A DNA stretch of 64,000 nucleotides from a bacterium (lineage in GTDB: Bacteria; Zhuqueibacterota; QNDG01; DSAB01): assembly GCA_016931965.1 (NCBI GenBank), contig JAFGDT010000018.1, forward strand, positions 62,001-126,000, given 5' to 3'. Below are positions 1 to 6,552 of the stretch, piece by piece. Both the position numbers and the translations under genes were made by a program. A model generated the notes under the pieces. That model saw only the letters and a list, made by a program, of their open reading frames with translations, did no database searches and was not told where the DNA came from. Every line of letters begins with the position of its first letter. Within the stretch, counting starts at the first letter, position 1.

Positions 1-102
1 TATATCAGGCAGTTTGATGAAGTGGAGGATTATCGAAGCGGATGGCTAAGCGGGAAGATTGGTCGGGGAAATCAAGTTAAATCTGATGATCGTTTTAAGT
101 AA
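1..102 (+). CDS. C-terminal end of an unidentified protein (partial)
   Basis: Frame 1 is open from the first base of the window to a TAA at 100-102 and encodes 33 residues ending in SDDRFK. The stretch is polar and charged, with no membrane segment or recognisable motif, and the start lies outside the window. It is followed after about 45 bases by the metal-transporter operon on the same strand. The open frame this close to the edge could be chance, so both its identity and its reality are uncertain. Confidence 0.4.
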   Translation, partial: YIRQFDEVEDYRSGWLSGKIGRGNQVKSDDRFK

Positions 103-148
103 CTGTCCTTTGTTTTAACGCGGAGCGTAGGAGCAATGAGATATTGAT

Positions 149-1045
149 ATGACTGTTCATAAAAGAAAAAATGTTTTGTTGGTTTTTTTAGCATCCTTTC
201 TGCTAATGTCCTGTAGTGGTTCTTCGAAGCAGGAAATGGCGAAACTGCAAGTGGCGACCTCCATCTTTCCGATTTATGATATCACACAGCATATTACCGG
301 TCGAGAAGCCGATGTGTTTTTTATGATTCCGATTCATGCTAATCCCCATACCTATCAACCGGTTCCATCTACTGTCAATCAATTGAGAAACAGCGATCTT
401 TTTATTGGTGTACACCGCGATCTGGATGGATGGATTGAAGATTTTCTTTCTGAATCAACCGTCGTTGTCTATTTGAATGAAGAGATGGGTGAGGATACAA
501 GTCATTACCGGGATCCCTCTTTGCAGAAGTATGAGAACCCTCATCTCTGGCTCACTGTGAAAGGTGCCGAAGCGTGTACACAAATTATCGCTACACAATT
601 GGCGAGTCAGGATACAGTGAATCGTTCCATTTACCTGAAACAGTCTCAAAATTACCTGCAGGAACTGGACATTCTGGATCAGCGACTTTCCCGCTTATTT
701 GAAACCGTCCAAACGAAAAAAATGATCCAGTGGCATCCTGCCTGGGATTATTTTGCGGAAGATTATGGTTTGGAAATAATCGGCACCATCGAACACGGTC
801 ATGGAGATGAACCTTCCCTGAAGGCATTTCAAGAATTAATTGAAATCGCAAAAGCGCAAAATGTCAAAACGGTCGTTATCGGTCTCACCGCACAGAGCAG
901 CACTGTGGAAACCCTCGTCAAAGAAATCAATGGTTCTCTGATTCGTCTGGATAGTATCGGTGATCCCTACGATCCAAAAAAATCGAGTTATATTAAACTG
1001 ATGGAATACAACGCAATCCAATTAGCAGAATCATTCAATCCGTAG
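149..1045 (+). CDS. znuA: Metal ABC transporter substrate-binding lipoprotein (ZnuA/TroA family)
   Basis: This is a 298-residue solute-binding protein of the cluster A-I (ZnuA/TroA/PsaA) family, which captures Zn(II) or Mn(II) outside the cytoplasmic membrane for an ABC importer. The N-terminus is a lipoprotein signal with an LLMSC lipobox (lipidated Cys about residue 22). The family metal ligands are visible: His67 in NPHTYQP, His132 in ENPHLWL, His196 in WHPAWDYF and an acidic residue near 268-272. The His-rich loop of many ZnuA proteins is absent, so zinc versus manganese cannot be decided. The ATG at 149 is chosen because an upstream ATG at 136 hits a stop at once and a GGAG lies at about 130. 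The ATPase and permease genes follow directly, which makes the importer assignment firm. Confidence 0.9.
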   Translation: MTVHKRKNVLLVFLASFLLMSCSGSSKQEMAKLQVATSIFPIYDITQHITGREADVFFMIPIHANPHTYQPVPSTVNQLRNSDLFIGVHRDLDGWIEDFLSESTVVVYLNEEMGEDTSHYRDPSLQKYENPHLWLTVKGAEACTQIIATQLASQDTVNRSIYLKQSQNYLQELDILDQRLSRLFETVQTKKMIQWHPAWDYFAEDYGLEIIGTIEHGHGDEPSLKAFQELIEIAKAQNVKTVVIGLTAQSSTVETLVKEINGSLIRLDSIGDPYDPKKSSYIKLMEYNAIQLAESFNP

Positions 1046-1060
1046 AAAAGAGAAATTCCA

Positions 1061-1837
1061 ATGAACTCAGAAATTGCCATTTTCTTGGATCATGTTTGGG
1101 TGAAGTATGATCATCGTATCGTCCTCGAAAATATCAGTCTTAAGGTATCCAGCAGAGAAATCGTCTCCATTGTGGGACCCAACGGAGGTGGTAAAACAAC
1201 GCTTCTCAATACAATTTTGGGTTTTAAGGAACCCTTCAAGGGAAAGGTGTCGGTATTTGGCGTCAGGCCTCAAGATATTGAAAAAAACGGCATGATTGGA
1301 TATCTGCCACAGACCAGTCCCCATGATATACAGTTCCCTGTGCGTGTATTTGATGTGGTAGCCATGTCGCGGTACGGCCGCAAATCCTTTTTGGGAAGAT
1401 TAAATGGTGAAGACAGAGATCTCATCGTAGACAGTTTGAAAAAAGTGGAAATGGCCGATTTTCAATCTCATCACTTTGGCAGTCTTTCTGGTGGCCAAAA
1501 ACAGCGTGTGCTGATTGCCAGAGCCCTGGCGCTTCGACCCAAAATACTGATTCTTGATGAACCTTCGACCGGTTTGGATTCGGTCGCTCAGGATCAGTTT
1601 TATCAAATACTGCAAAAACTTCGGGTGGATGAAAAATTGACCATTTTAATGGTTTCGCATGATATCGGTGTTGTATCCGGCATTGTGGATCAGATTGCCT
1701 GTCTGAATAAGCAGATTCATTTTCATGGCAATCCCAAAGAAGGAATTCCTTCAGAAGCTCTGATTGAAGTGTTTGGCAGGAATGTACAGTTTGTTCTCCA
1801 CGACAAAAACTGTGAAACATGTGAGAAGGGATTATGA
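1061..1837 (+). CDS. znuC: Metal ABC transporter ATP-binding protein
   Basis: This is the 258-residue ATPase of the znuABC-type importer. It has Walker A GPNGGGKTT at residues 39-47, a Q-loop near residue 84, the signature LSGGQ at 142-146, Walker B ILILDEP with D166/E167, and the switch His in VSHD. It hydrolyses ATP on the cytoplasmic face to drive the permease encoded next. The gene starts 15 bases after the binding-protein gene and its TGA overlaps the permease start by ATGA, so all three are surely co-translated. The C-terminus carries a small Cys pair (NCETCEKGL) beyond the ABC fold, a possible metal-sensing tail. Confidence 0.93.
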   Translation: MNSEIAIFLDHVWVKYDHRIVLENISLKVSSREIVSIVGPNGGGKTTLLNTILGFKEPFKGKVSVFGVRPQDIEKNGMIGYLPQTSPHDIQFPVRVFDVVAMSRYGRKSFLGRLNGEDRDLIVDSLKKVEMADFQSHHFGSLSGGQKQRVLIARALALRPKILILDEPSTGLDSVAQDQFYQILQKLRVDEKLTILMVSHDIGVVSGIVDQIACLNKQIHFHGNPKEGIPSEALIEVFGRNVQFVLHDKNCETCEKGL

Positions 1838-2640
1838 TCGCATTGTTTGGCTCACAATTTTTTCAAAATGCATTTATCATGAGTCTCCTTTTAAGTATTC
1901 TTTTTGGTTTCTTTTCATTTTTTGTGATCATGAGAAAAATGGCATTTTTGGGGGCCGGTATTGCTCACACGGCTTTTGGGGGTGTTGCTTTAGGTGTTTT
2001 GATGGGGATCAATCCATTTTATTCATCGCTCGTTTTTTGTATTGTCGCTGCTGTTCTCGTCGGCAAGCTGACACAAGTCGGACATGTTTCATATGACACG
2101 GGAATAGGGATCTTTTTTTCATTTTCTATGGCTCTGGGTGTTTTTTTCATTGCGTTGAAGAAAGCCTATGCATTTGATCTTTCCGGATATTTATTCGGCA
2201 ATATCTTAGGAGTAACCCGTTTTGATCAGTTTTTGGTTCTTATTGTTGTTCTGGTATGCATTCCGGTTATGTTCGGTTATCTGCATAAGATATTGTTTCT
2301 GACCTTTGATGAAAAAGTAGCCGCAGTGAGCGGCGTACCCACACAGATGTTGGATACATTGTTGCTGGTGACTCTGGCGATGATTATCGTCATCAGTATT
2401 AAGATTGTAGGTATTATATTGGTATCGGCCCTCATTGTATTACCAGCCAGTTTTGGAATGCTCATTTCAAAAGATTACCGCAAAGTGATAGGGAGTGCAG
2501 TTGGATATACACTGGTTATCATGATCGGTGGTCTTGTGCTCTCCTATTATCTGGATTTGCCTACAGGCGCAGTTATCGTTATCTTAGGAACATTAATCTA
2601 TTTTATCACTTTGGTTTTATCAAAACTAAAGTCCGGTTGA
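1834..2640 (+). CDS. znuB: Metal ABC transporter permease (ABC-3 family)
   Basis: This 268-residue, very hydrophobic protein has about eight membrane segments and matches the ABC-3 (ZnuB/TroC/MntB) family. The N-terminal FFVIMRKMAFLGAGIAHTAFGG region and the C-terminal LIVLPASFGMLISKDY region are typical of the family. It forms the membrane channel of the metal importer. The start overlaps the ATPase stop by four bases (ATGA), and the three-gene order is binding protein, ATPase, permease. No Zur or MntR operator could be recognised upstream of the operon, so its regulation remains open. Confidence 0.93.
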   Translation: MIALFGSQFFQNAFIMSLLLSILFGFFSFFVIMRKMAFLGAGIAHTAFGGVALGVLMGINPFYSSLVFCIVAAVLVGKLTQVGHVSYDTGIGIFFSFSMALGVFFIALKKAYAFDLSGYLFGNILGVTRFDQFLVLIVVLVCIPVMFGYLHKILFLTFDEKVAAVSGVPTQMLDTLLLVTLAMIIVISIKIVGIILVSALIVLPASFGMLISKDYRKVIGSAVGYTLVIMIGGLVLSYYLDLPTGAVIVILGTLIYFITLVLSKLKSG

Positions 2641-2775
2641 ATTATGTATGCATGTGCATTCAATATATAAGTCATATCATGGCTGTCCAAAATAGGAAAT
2701 GGATATATTGAAAACAAACGGGTTATACTGGTTGTTCTTCAAAATTAAATATCAGGTTATCAAAGCACCGCCCCT

Positions 2776-2849
2776 GGATTCACGATTAAAAATTTCGGGA
2801 ATGACATCCCTCCCCCCTGTCATTCTGGTCGTGTTTTGAGCCGGAATCC
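2776..2849. repeat. Degenerate palindromic intergenic repeat
   Basis: The ends form an inverted repeat: GGATTC (2776-2781) against GAATCC (2844-2849), and the inner arms GAATGACA (2799-2806) against TGTCATTC (2818-2825) are perfect complements around an 11-base C-rich loop. The middle of each arm has diverged. The TGTCATTC...GGAATCC pattern resembles short mobile palindromic repeats dispersed in many bacterial genomes. Whether it recurs in this genome cannot be tested from one window. Confidence 0.55.
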
Positions 2850-2938
2850 TATTGTAACCTGGAAGCTGAATAAAAGCTGAAAAAAATAATCAATTCAATG
2901 ATATTAAATAAAAATAAGATGAAAGAAAGATTTTCATC

Positions 2939-2967
2939 TTGACATAAATAAATAAAATAACTATATT
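2939..2967 (+). promoter_or_regulatory. Sigma70-type promoter for rplU-rpmA
   Basis: A consensus -35 TTGACA (2939-2944) is followed at the ideal 17-base spacing by TATATT (2962-2967). Transcription would begin near 2974, about 40 bases before the rplU start. It is the best promoter match in the window and shows that this organism uses the general bacterial consensus. Confidence 0.75.
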
Positions 2968-3013
2968 TTTAGACTTTATTGATATGTTGTATGAGAGAAA
3001 GGCTGTAATGTAG

Positions 3014-3598
3014 ATGTACGCTGTTGTCAAAATTGGCGGAATGCAGTGGAAGGTGACCCATTCCCAAATCCTTCGTGTTCCTAAGATCGATCAAGAGCCT
3101 GGTTCTTCAGTTGAATTCGATCAGGTGATGCTTGTTGTCAATAAGGATGATGTTCAGATCGGTCAACCCATTTTATCGGGTGTTAATATAAAAGCCACTA
3201 TTTTATCTCATGGCAAGGCCAAAAAGATCAAGGTTTTTAAGAAAAAACGCCGTAAGCGATATAATGTATTAAAAGGGCATCGTCAGGAATATACGGAATT
3301 GCGCGTTGATCGAATTGGTGCAGTGAAAGAGGTCAAGAAGCCTCCGGTTGCTGTTAAAGAAAAAGCAGTCAAAGATGTCACCACAAACCAGAAACAAAAG
3401 AAGGCATCTCCACCAACGAAAACGGCCAGTAAAACCATATCGGACAAGGGGGGCAAAACAAAAGGAATGACTTCTGCAACCAAGAGTCGTTCTCGAAAAA
3501 CATCCATATCCAAAGAAACAAAGAAAAAAAGTGATCGGCCGAAGACCGGTAGTCAAACAAAGGTGACAAAAAGTCCGGATAAGAAAAAAAAGGATTAA
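3014..3598 (+). CDS. rplU: 50S ribosomal protein L21 with long basic C-terminal extension
   Basis: Residues 1-103 are a normal L21, a large-subunit protein that binds 23S rRNA, opening with MYAVVKIGGMQWKV and including KVFKKKRRKRYNVLKGHRQ, the conserved basic loop. The protein then runs on for about 90 more residues made almost wholly of Lys, Thr, Ser, Gly and Pro, so it is 194 residues against a usual length near 103. The extension is probably disordered and RNA-binding. The gene is followed three bases later by rpmA, the usual order, and the next frame is intact, so the tail is not a read-through artefact. A strong promoter lies 47 bases upstream. Confidence 0.95.
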   Translation: MYAVVKIGGMQWKVTHSQILRVPKIDQEPGSSVEFDQVMLVVNKDDVQIGQPILSGVNIKATILSHGKAKKIKVFKKKRRKRYNVLKGHRQEYTELRVDRIGAVKEVKKPPVAVKEKAVKDVTTNQKQKKASPPTKTASKTISDKGGKTKGMTSATKSRSRKTSISKETKKKSDRPKTGSQTKVTKSPDKKKKD

Positions 3599-3601
3599 AC
3601 C

Positions 3602-3850
3602 ATGGCACATAAAAAGGGTGTAGGCAGTTCTAAAAATGGCAGAGACAGCAACGCACAACGATTGGGTGTAAAGTGTTTTGGTAGCCAGTCGGTGCGTGCC
3701 GGCAGCATTATTATCAGGCAGAGGGGAACCAAGTTTCATCCCGGCATGAATGTGGGTCGGGGGGGAGATGACACGCTGTTTGCCAAGATTGATGGAAAAG
3801 TCAAGTTTGAAAGAAGGGGGAAAAAGAAGATCATCAGCGTTTATGCCTGA
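3602..3850 (+). CDS. rpmA: 50S ribosomal protein L27
   Basis: This 82-residue L27 sits near the peptidyl-transferase centre of the 50S subunit. It begins [17 protein letters not shown], as in most bacteria, so it has no N-terminal cleavage extension of the Firmicutes type, and it keeps the [22 protein letters not shown] core. It is translated directly after rplU, and an intrinsic terminator lies 24 bases downstream. The usual third gene, obg, is not present. Confidence 0.96.
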   Translation: MAHKKGVGSSKNGRDSNAQRLGVKCFGSQSVRAGSIIIRQRGTKFHPGMNVGRGGDDTLFAKIDGKVKFERRGKKKIISVYA

Positions 3851-3873
3851 ATTCTACAGGGGGGACAAGCGAT

Positions 3874-3907
3874 AAAACCGTTACATCCATAACGGTTTTT
3901 TTATTTT
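3874..3907 (+). terminator. Intrinsic terminator after rpmA
   Basis: AAAACCGTTA (3874-3883) and TAACGGTTTT (3890-3899) form a perfect 10-base-pair stem around a six-base loop, followed by a T-rich run to 3907. It ends the rplU-rpmA transcript. Confidence 0.85.
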
Positions 3908-3955
3908 TGTAAAAATAAACACGTCAAGTTATTGATGTACGAATACGGATTGTTC

Positions 3956-3984
3956 TTGACATTTAAAATGATTTCATGTATTTT
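3956..3984 (+). promoter_or_regulatory. Sigma70-type promoter for the outer-membrane-type gene at 4025
   Basis: TTGACA (3956-3961) is separated by 17 bases from TATTTT (3979-3984). The predicted start point near 3991 gives a leader of about 34 bases ending in a GGTGGGAG ribosome-binding site. Confidence 0.65.
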
Positions 3985-4024
3985 GAAGATGATTTTGACT
4001 GTCTTTTAGGTGGGAGACGGAAGA

Positions 4025-4780
4025 ATGAAGAGGGTTGTATTTCTTGCCTTTAACTATTTTTTTATCTATTGTATTTCCTCATGGGGACAGCCGGGTTCAA
4101 TTCAATCGAATATGCTTTGGGATACACCCGTGGCCAATCAGATGTTTGCGGCGGATTTGGAAACAGAATTGAGAATGTATTCCAATGGTGGATTGCTCCT
4201 CTCTATGTTGGTCGGAATCACTGACCATTTTACGCTCGGGATCTCTTACGGCGGAGAAGCCATTATCGGCACAGGGAAGGCGAATATGAATCCGTTACCC
4301 TGTGTTCATGTGCGATTTCTACTCTTGGAAGAGTTGTTTCTCTCACCGGCATTGTTGGTGGGATTTAATTCACAAGGCTATGGAGGGTATTTTAAGGATT
4401 TAAAAAGGTATGCTATAAAATCTCATGGAGTCTATGCTGTTCTCAGTAAAAATACCTCTTTTTTGGGAGGACTTGGAATCCATGGAGGCGTAAACTGGAG
4501 CTTAGAAAATCAGGATGGAGATACCGATCCCAACTTTTTTGCTGGTTGTCATAAACATATCGGATCTGAATTAACCATTATTGGTGAATATGATACAGCC
4601 ATCAACGACAATGATGATGATGCTATTGGATCAGGAAAAGGATATTTTAATTGTGGTATTCGATGGTACTTAAGCCCCTATTTTTCTTTGGAGTTTGCCT
4701 GGAAAAATATTTTGGAAAATGGGAAAAATGTCGCCGGAAGCGGTCGAGAAGCCAAATTGGTTTTTTTTACCAGCCTTTAG
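4025..4780 (+). CDS. Predicted secreted/outer-membrane beta-barrel-like protein, unknown function
   Basis: From the ATG at 4025 the product is 251 residues. A GTG at 4010 is in frame, but the AGGTGGGAG at 4008-4016 is well placed for the ATG. The first 22 residues are a signal peptide (MKRVVFLAFNYFFIY..SWGQ). The mature part alternates aromatic and polar residues, with Gly-rich turns and an acidic DNDDD loop, and ends in aromatic strands (YFNCGIRWYL, YFSLEFAWKN, KLVFFTSL) as outer-membrane barrels do. I do not recognise a family. It has its own promoter and appears monocistronic, lying between the ribosomal pair and argR. Confidence 0.75.
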   Translation: MKRVVFLAFNYFFIYCISSWGQPGSIQSNMLWDTPVANQMFAADLETELRMYSNGGLLLSMLVGITDHFTLGISYGGEAIIGTGKANMNPLPCVHVRFLLLEELFLSPALLVGFNSQGYGGYFKDLKRYAIKSHGVYAVLSKNTSFLGGLGIHGGVNWSLENQDGDTDPNFFAGCHKHIGSELTIIGEYDTAINDNDDDAIGSGKGYFNCGIRWYLSPYFSLEFAWKNILENGKNVAGSGREAKLVFFTSL

Positions 4781-4846
4781 ATTCCAGTCTGTTTTTCTTT
4801 TTTTATTATTTCAGTCAATCAATGATTTCCATATCATGATCAAATT

Positions 4847-4867
4847 TTGAATGAATCGGACATTCAA
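4847..4867. promoter_or_regulatory. Inverted repeat upstream of argR, possible ARG-box-like operator
   Basis: TTGAATG (4847-4853) and CATTCAA (4861-4867) are perfect complements 7 bases apart. Read with the second TGAAT at 4852, the element is TGAAT-N5-ATTCA, one base longer than the TGAAT-N4-ATTCA core of known ARG boxes. Since the next gene is argR, autoregulation is a reasonable guess, but the spacing is imperfect and the promoter is not firmly placed. Confidence 0.3.
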
Positions 4868-4919
4868 TTGTTTTCTGAGTATTCATTTTTTTGAACGAAT
4901 AAGCATTTGATATTTTAAT

Positions 4920-4947
4920 CATTCATCATCTGTGTTAGATGAGAATG
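4920..4947. repeat. Imperfect hairpin upstream of argR
   Basis: CATTC-A-TCATCT (4920-4931) pairs with AGATGA-GAATG (4937-4947): 11 base pairs, one bulged A, and a five-base loop. No U-run follows, so it is not a normal terminator. It contains another ATTCA half-site and may be an operator or an mRNA 5' structure. Confidence 0.4.
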
Positions 4948-5112
4948 GTAATTATTGCAGTGCGTTTATTTTTTATTTCCAAATTATTTTGAATAAATAT
5001 TGTTTATAGAGATATTTTTTTATATATTTCTCTCAGATAAGGAACATACATAGGTTAAACCTCTCTTTATTGGATGAATTGTGAGTCAATAAAAAAGGAG
5101 GATGATTAAACT

Positions 5113-5574
5113 ATGGGCAAAAAAAACAGGCATTACTATATTCTCAAGCTGATCGAAACAACCGATGTCAGATCTCAGCAAGATATACTGGATGCGCTTA
5201 AAAAGAAAGATGTCGATATCAGTCAATCCACATTATCCAAGGATTTGAAGGAATTGGGTGTGATTAAGGTTCGGGGTAAAGAAGGTCGATTTCGATTTGT
5301 GCAGACAACAGAACAGGATACTTTCCACGTGAGTGTAATGTTAAAAAAAGAGCTTGCCAACTTTATGCGTGATTGTACTGCGATCAATAATCTTGTGCTT
5401 GTCAAGACGGCCCCTGGAAATGCATCTGGGACATCCAAATGTTTGGATGAGATCGGCTGGTCTGAGGTTGTTGGCACATTGGCAAGTGTTGATACGGTTC
5501 TTGTTATTGCAAAAACAGCGCATGATGCGGACGAAATTGTTCGAAAAATACAAGATATTGTTGTCATTAAATAA
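5113..5574 (+). CDS. argR: Arginine repressor ArgR
   Basis: This 153-residue protein matches ArgR/AhrC along its whole length. The N-terminal winged helix-turn-helix (residues 1-70, with SQQDILDALKKKDVDISQSTLSKDLKELGV) reads DNA. The C-terminal domain (about 80-153) makes the arginine-binding hexamer and has the motif GTLASVDTVLVIA in place of the common GTIAGDDT; one of the two adjacent acidic residues is kept. It has the strongest Shine-Dalgarno in the region (AAGGAGG at 5095-5101). No arginine biosynthesis gene is adjacent, so its targets are probably elsewhere. The inverted repeats upstream could allow autoregulation. Confidence 0.93.
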   Translation: MGKKNRHYYILKLIETTDVRSQQDILDALKKKDVDISQSTLSKDLKELGVIKVRGKEGRFRFVQTTEQDTFHVSVMLKKELANFMRDCTAINNLVLVKTAPGNASGTSKCLDEIGWSEVVGTLASVDTVLVIAKTAHDADEIVRKIQDIVVIK

Positions 5575-5657
5575 AATTGAGATTGATATTGTTTTTATCC
5601 CATTTTTGACTTTTCCAATTTTATTGCATCGTTGACCTTTCAAATCTGTGTACTTTG

Positions 5658-6521
5658 ATGAATCGGGTACAAACAAATTCTGATTTAAAAGATAATTCTT
5701 CTTATTTTGCCGACTACCATGTTCACACCGCATATTGCGGCCATGCCAAGGGAACCGCAGGGGAGATGGTACACCGCGCACTGCAGCTTGGACTCATGGA
5801 GATCGGTTTCACCGGCCATTTTCCCTATCCCAATGGATTTACCGATCCTGTAGCCAACTGTGTCATTCCCCAAAAAAAATTTCCACATTATATTACTGAG
5901 ATCTTAAGATTACAGGAAGAATTTAAGGGGAAGATCATCATTCGCCTTGCAGCAGAAATTGATTACCTCCCTGAATATGTGGAACAGACTCGGAAGATGG
6001 TTCAAACATATCCCCTCGATTATATCACAGGATCTGTTCATATCATGGAAAACAAACAGATTGACTATAGTGAAGAACTGCTGAGTCAACATATTGAGCA
6101 GTTAGGGGGAGTTCATCGATTATGGGATAACTATTGGCAACATATTGAAGGATTAATTTCATCCGAAATATGCGACATTGTGGCCCATTTTGATCTTCTA
6201 AAAAAATTTAATGTGTCGAAACCTGTAAAAGATGATACCGAACGCATCGATCATTTATTGAACTTGATGAAAGACCGTAACTGTGTTCTTGAAATCAATA
6301 CGGGAGGTATTGACCGGTCCTATAATCATGAGCCTTATCCTTCGTTATACATTATCCGAATGGCATCGGAAAAGAAATTGGATATTATATTGGGAAGTGA
6401 TGCACACCGCCCCGAAGAAATTGGGCGACATTTCAAACCGACACGAGAAATGCTTCGATCATTGGGGTGGAGATATATTATCGTTTTTCAGAACAGAGAA
6501 AGACGATATCAGCCTCTTTAA
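5658..6521 (+). CDS. hisK: PHP-family phosphoesterase, histidinol-phosphatase (HisK/HisJ) type
   Basis: This 287-residue PHP-domain metal-dependent hydrolase is most like the monofunctional histidinol-phosphatases that dephosphorylate L-histidinol phosphate. Metal-ligand motifs are DYHVHTAYCGHA (about residues 19-30), AAEIDYLPE, GSVHIM, IVAHFDLL and a C-terminal GSDAHRPEE. The ATG at 5658 is preferred to the in-frame TTG three bases earlier; neither has a good ribosome-binding site. It lies 80 bases after argR on the same strand and may share its transcript. No other his gene is near, so another PHP phosphatase activity is possible. Confidence 0.8.
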   Translation: MNRVQTNSDLKDNSSYFADYHVHTAYCGHAKGTAGEMVHRALQLGLMEIGFTGHFPYPNGFTDPVANCVIPQKKFPHYITEILRLQEEFKGKIIIRLAAEIDYLPEYVEQTRKMVQTYPLDYITGSVHIMENKQIDYSEELLSQHIEQLGGVHRLWDNYWQHIEGLISSEICDIVAHFDLLKKFNVSKPVKDDTERIDHLLNLMKDRNCVLEINTGGIDRSYNHEPYPSLYIIRMASEKKLDIILGSDAHRPEEIGRHFKPTREMLRSLGWRYIIVFQNRERRYQPL

Positions 6522-6552
6522 ATTTTCCAACCGATTCTTTTTTTAATCCCTC

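Larger units (their letters stand above)
2641..3013. other. Intergenic region before rplU
   Basis: This 373-base stretch has no convincing ORF. It holds a degenerate palindromic repeat (2776-2849) and, at its right end, a strong sigma70-type promoter (2939-2967) followed by a short AT-rich leader for rplU. I see no terminator for znuB and no riboswitch-like structure. Confidence 0.7.
4781..5112. other. Intergenic region before argR with inverted repeats
   Basis: This 332-base AT-rich region has no ORF. It holds a T-rich run after the upstream gene, an inverted repeat at 4847-4867, an imperfect hairpin at 4920-4947, and several ATTCA/TGAAT half-sites between them. A weak promoter candidate (TTGAAT at 4989, TATTTT at 5013, 18-base spacing) precedes the strong AAGGAGG ribosome-binding site at 5095-5101. 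Confidence 0.6.

Noticed and set aside
3269-3739. Open frames antisense to the L21 tail and L27
   Set aside because: They mirror the Lys-rich tail as Phe/Leu/Cys-rich peptides. The sense genes are certain and have a promoter and a terminator.
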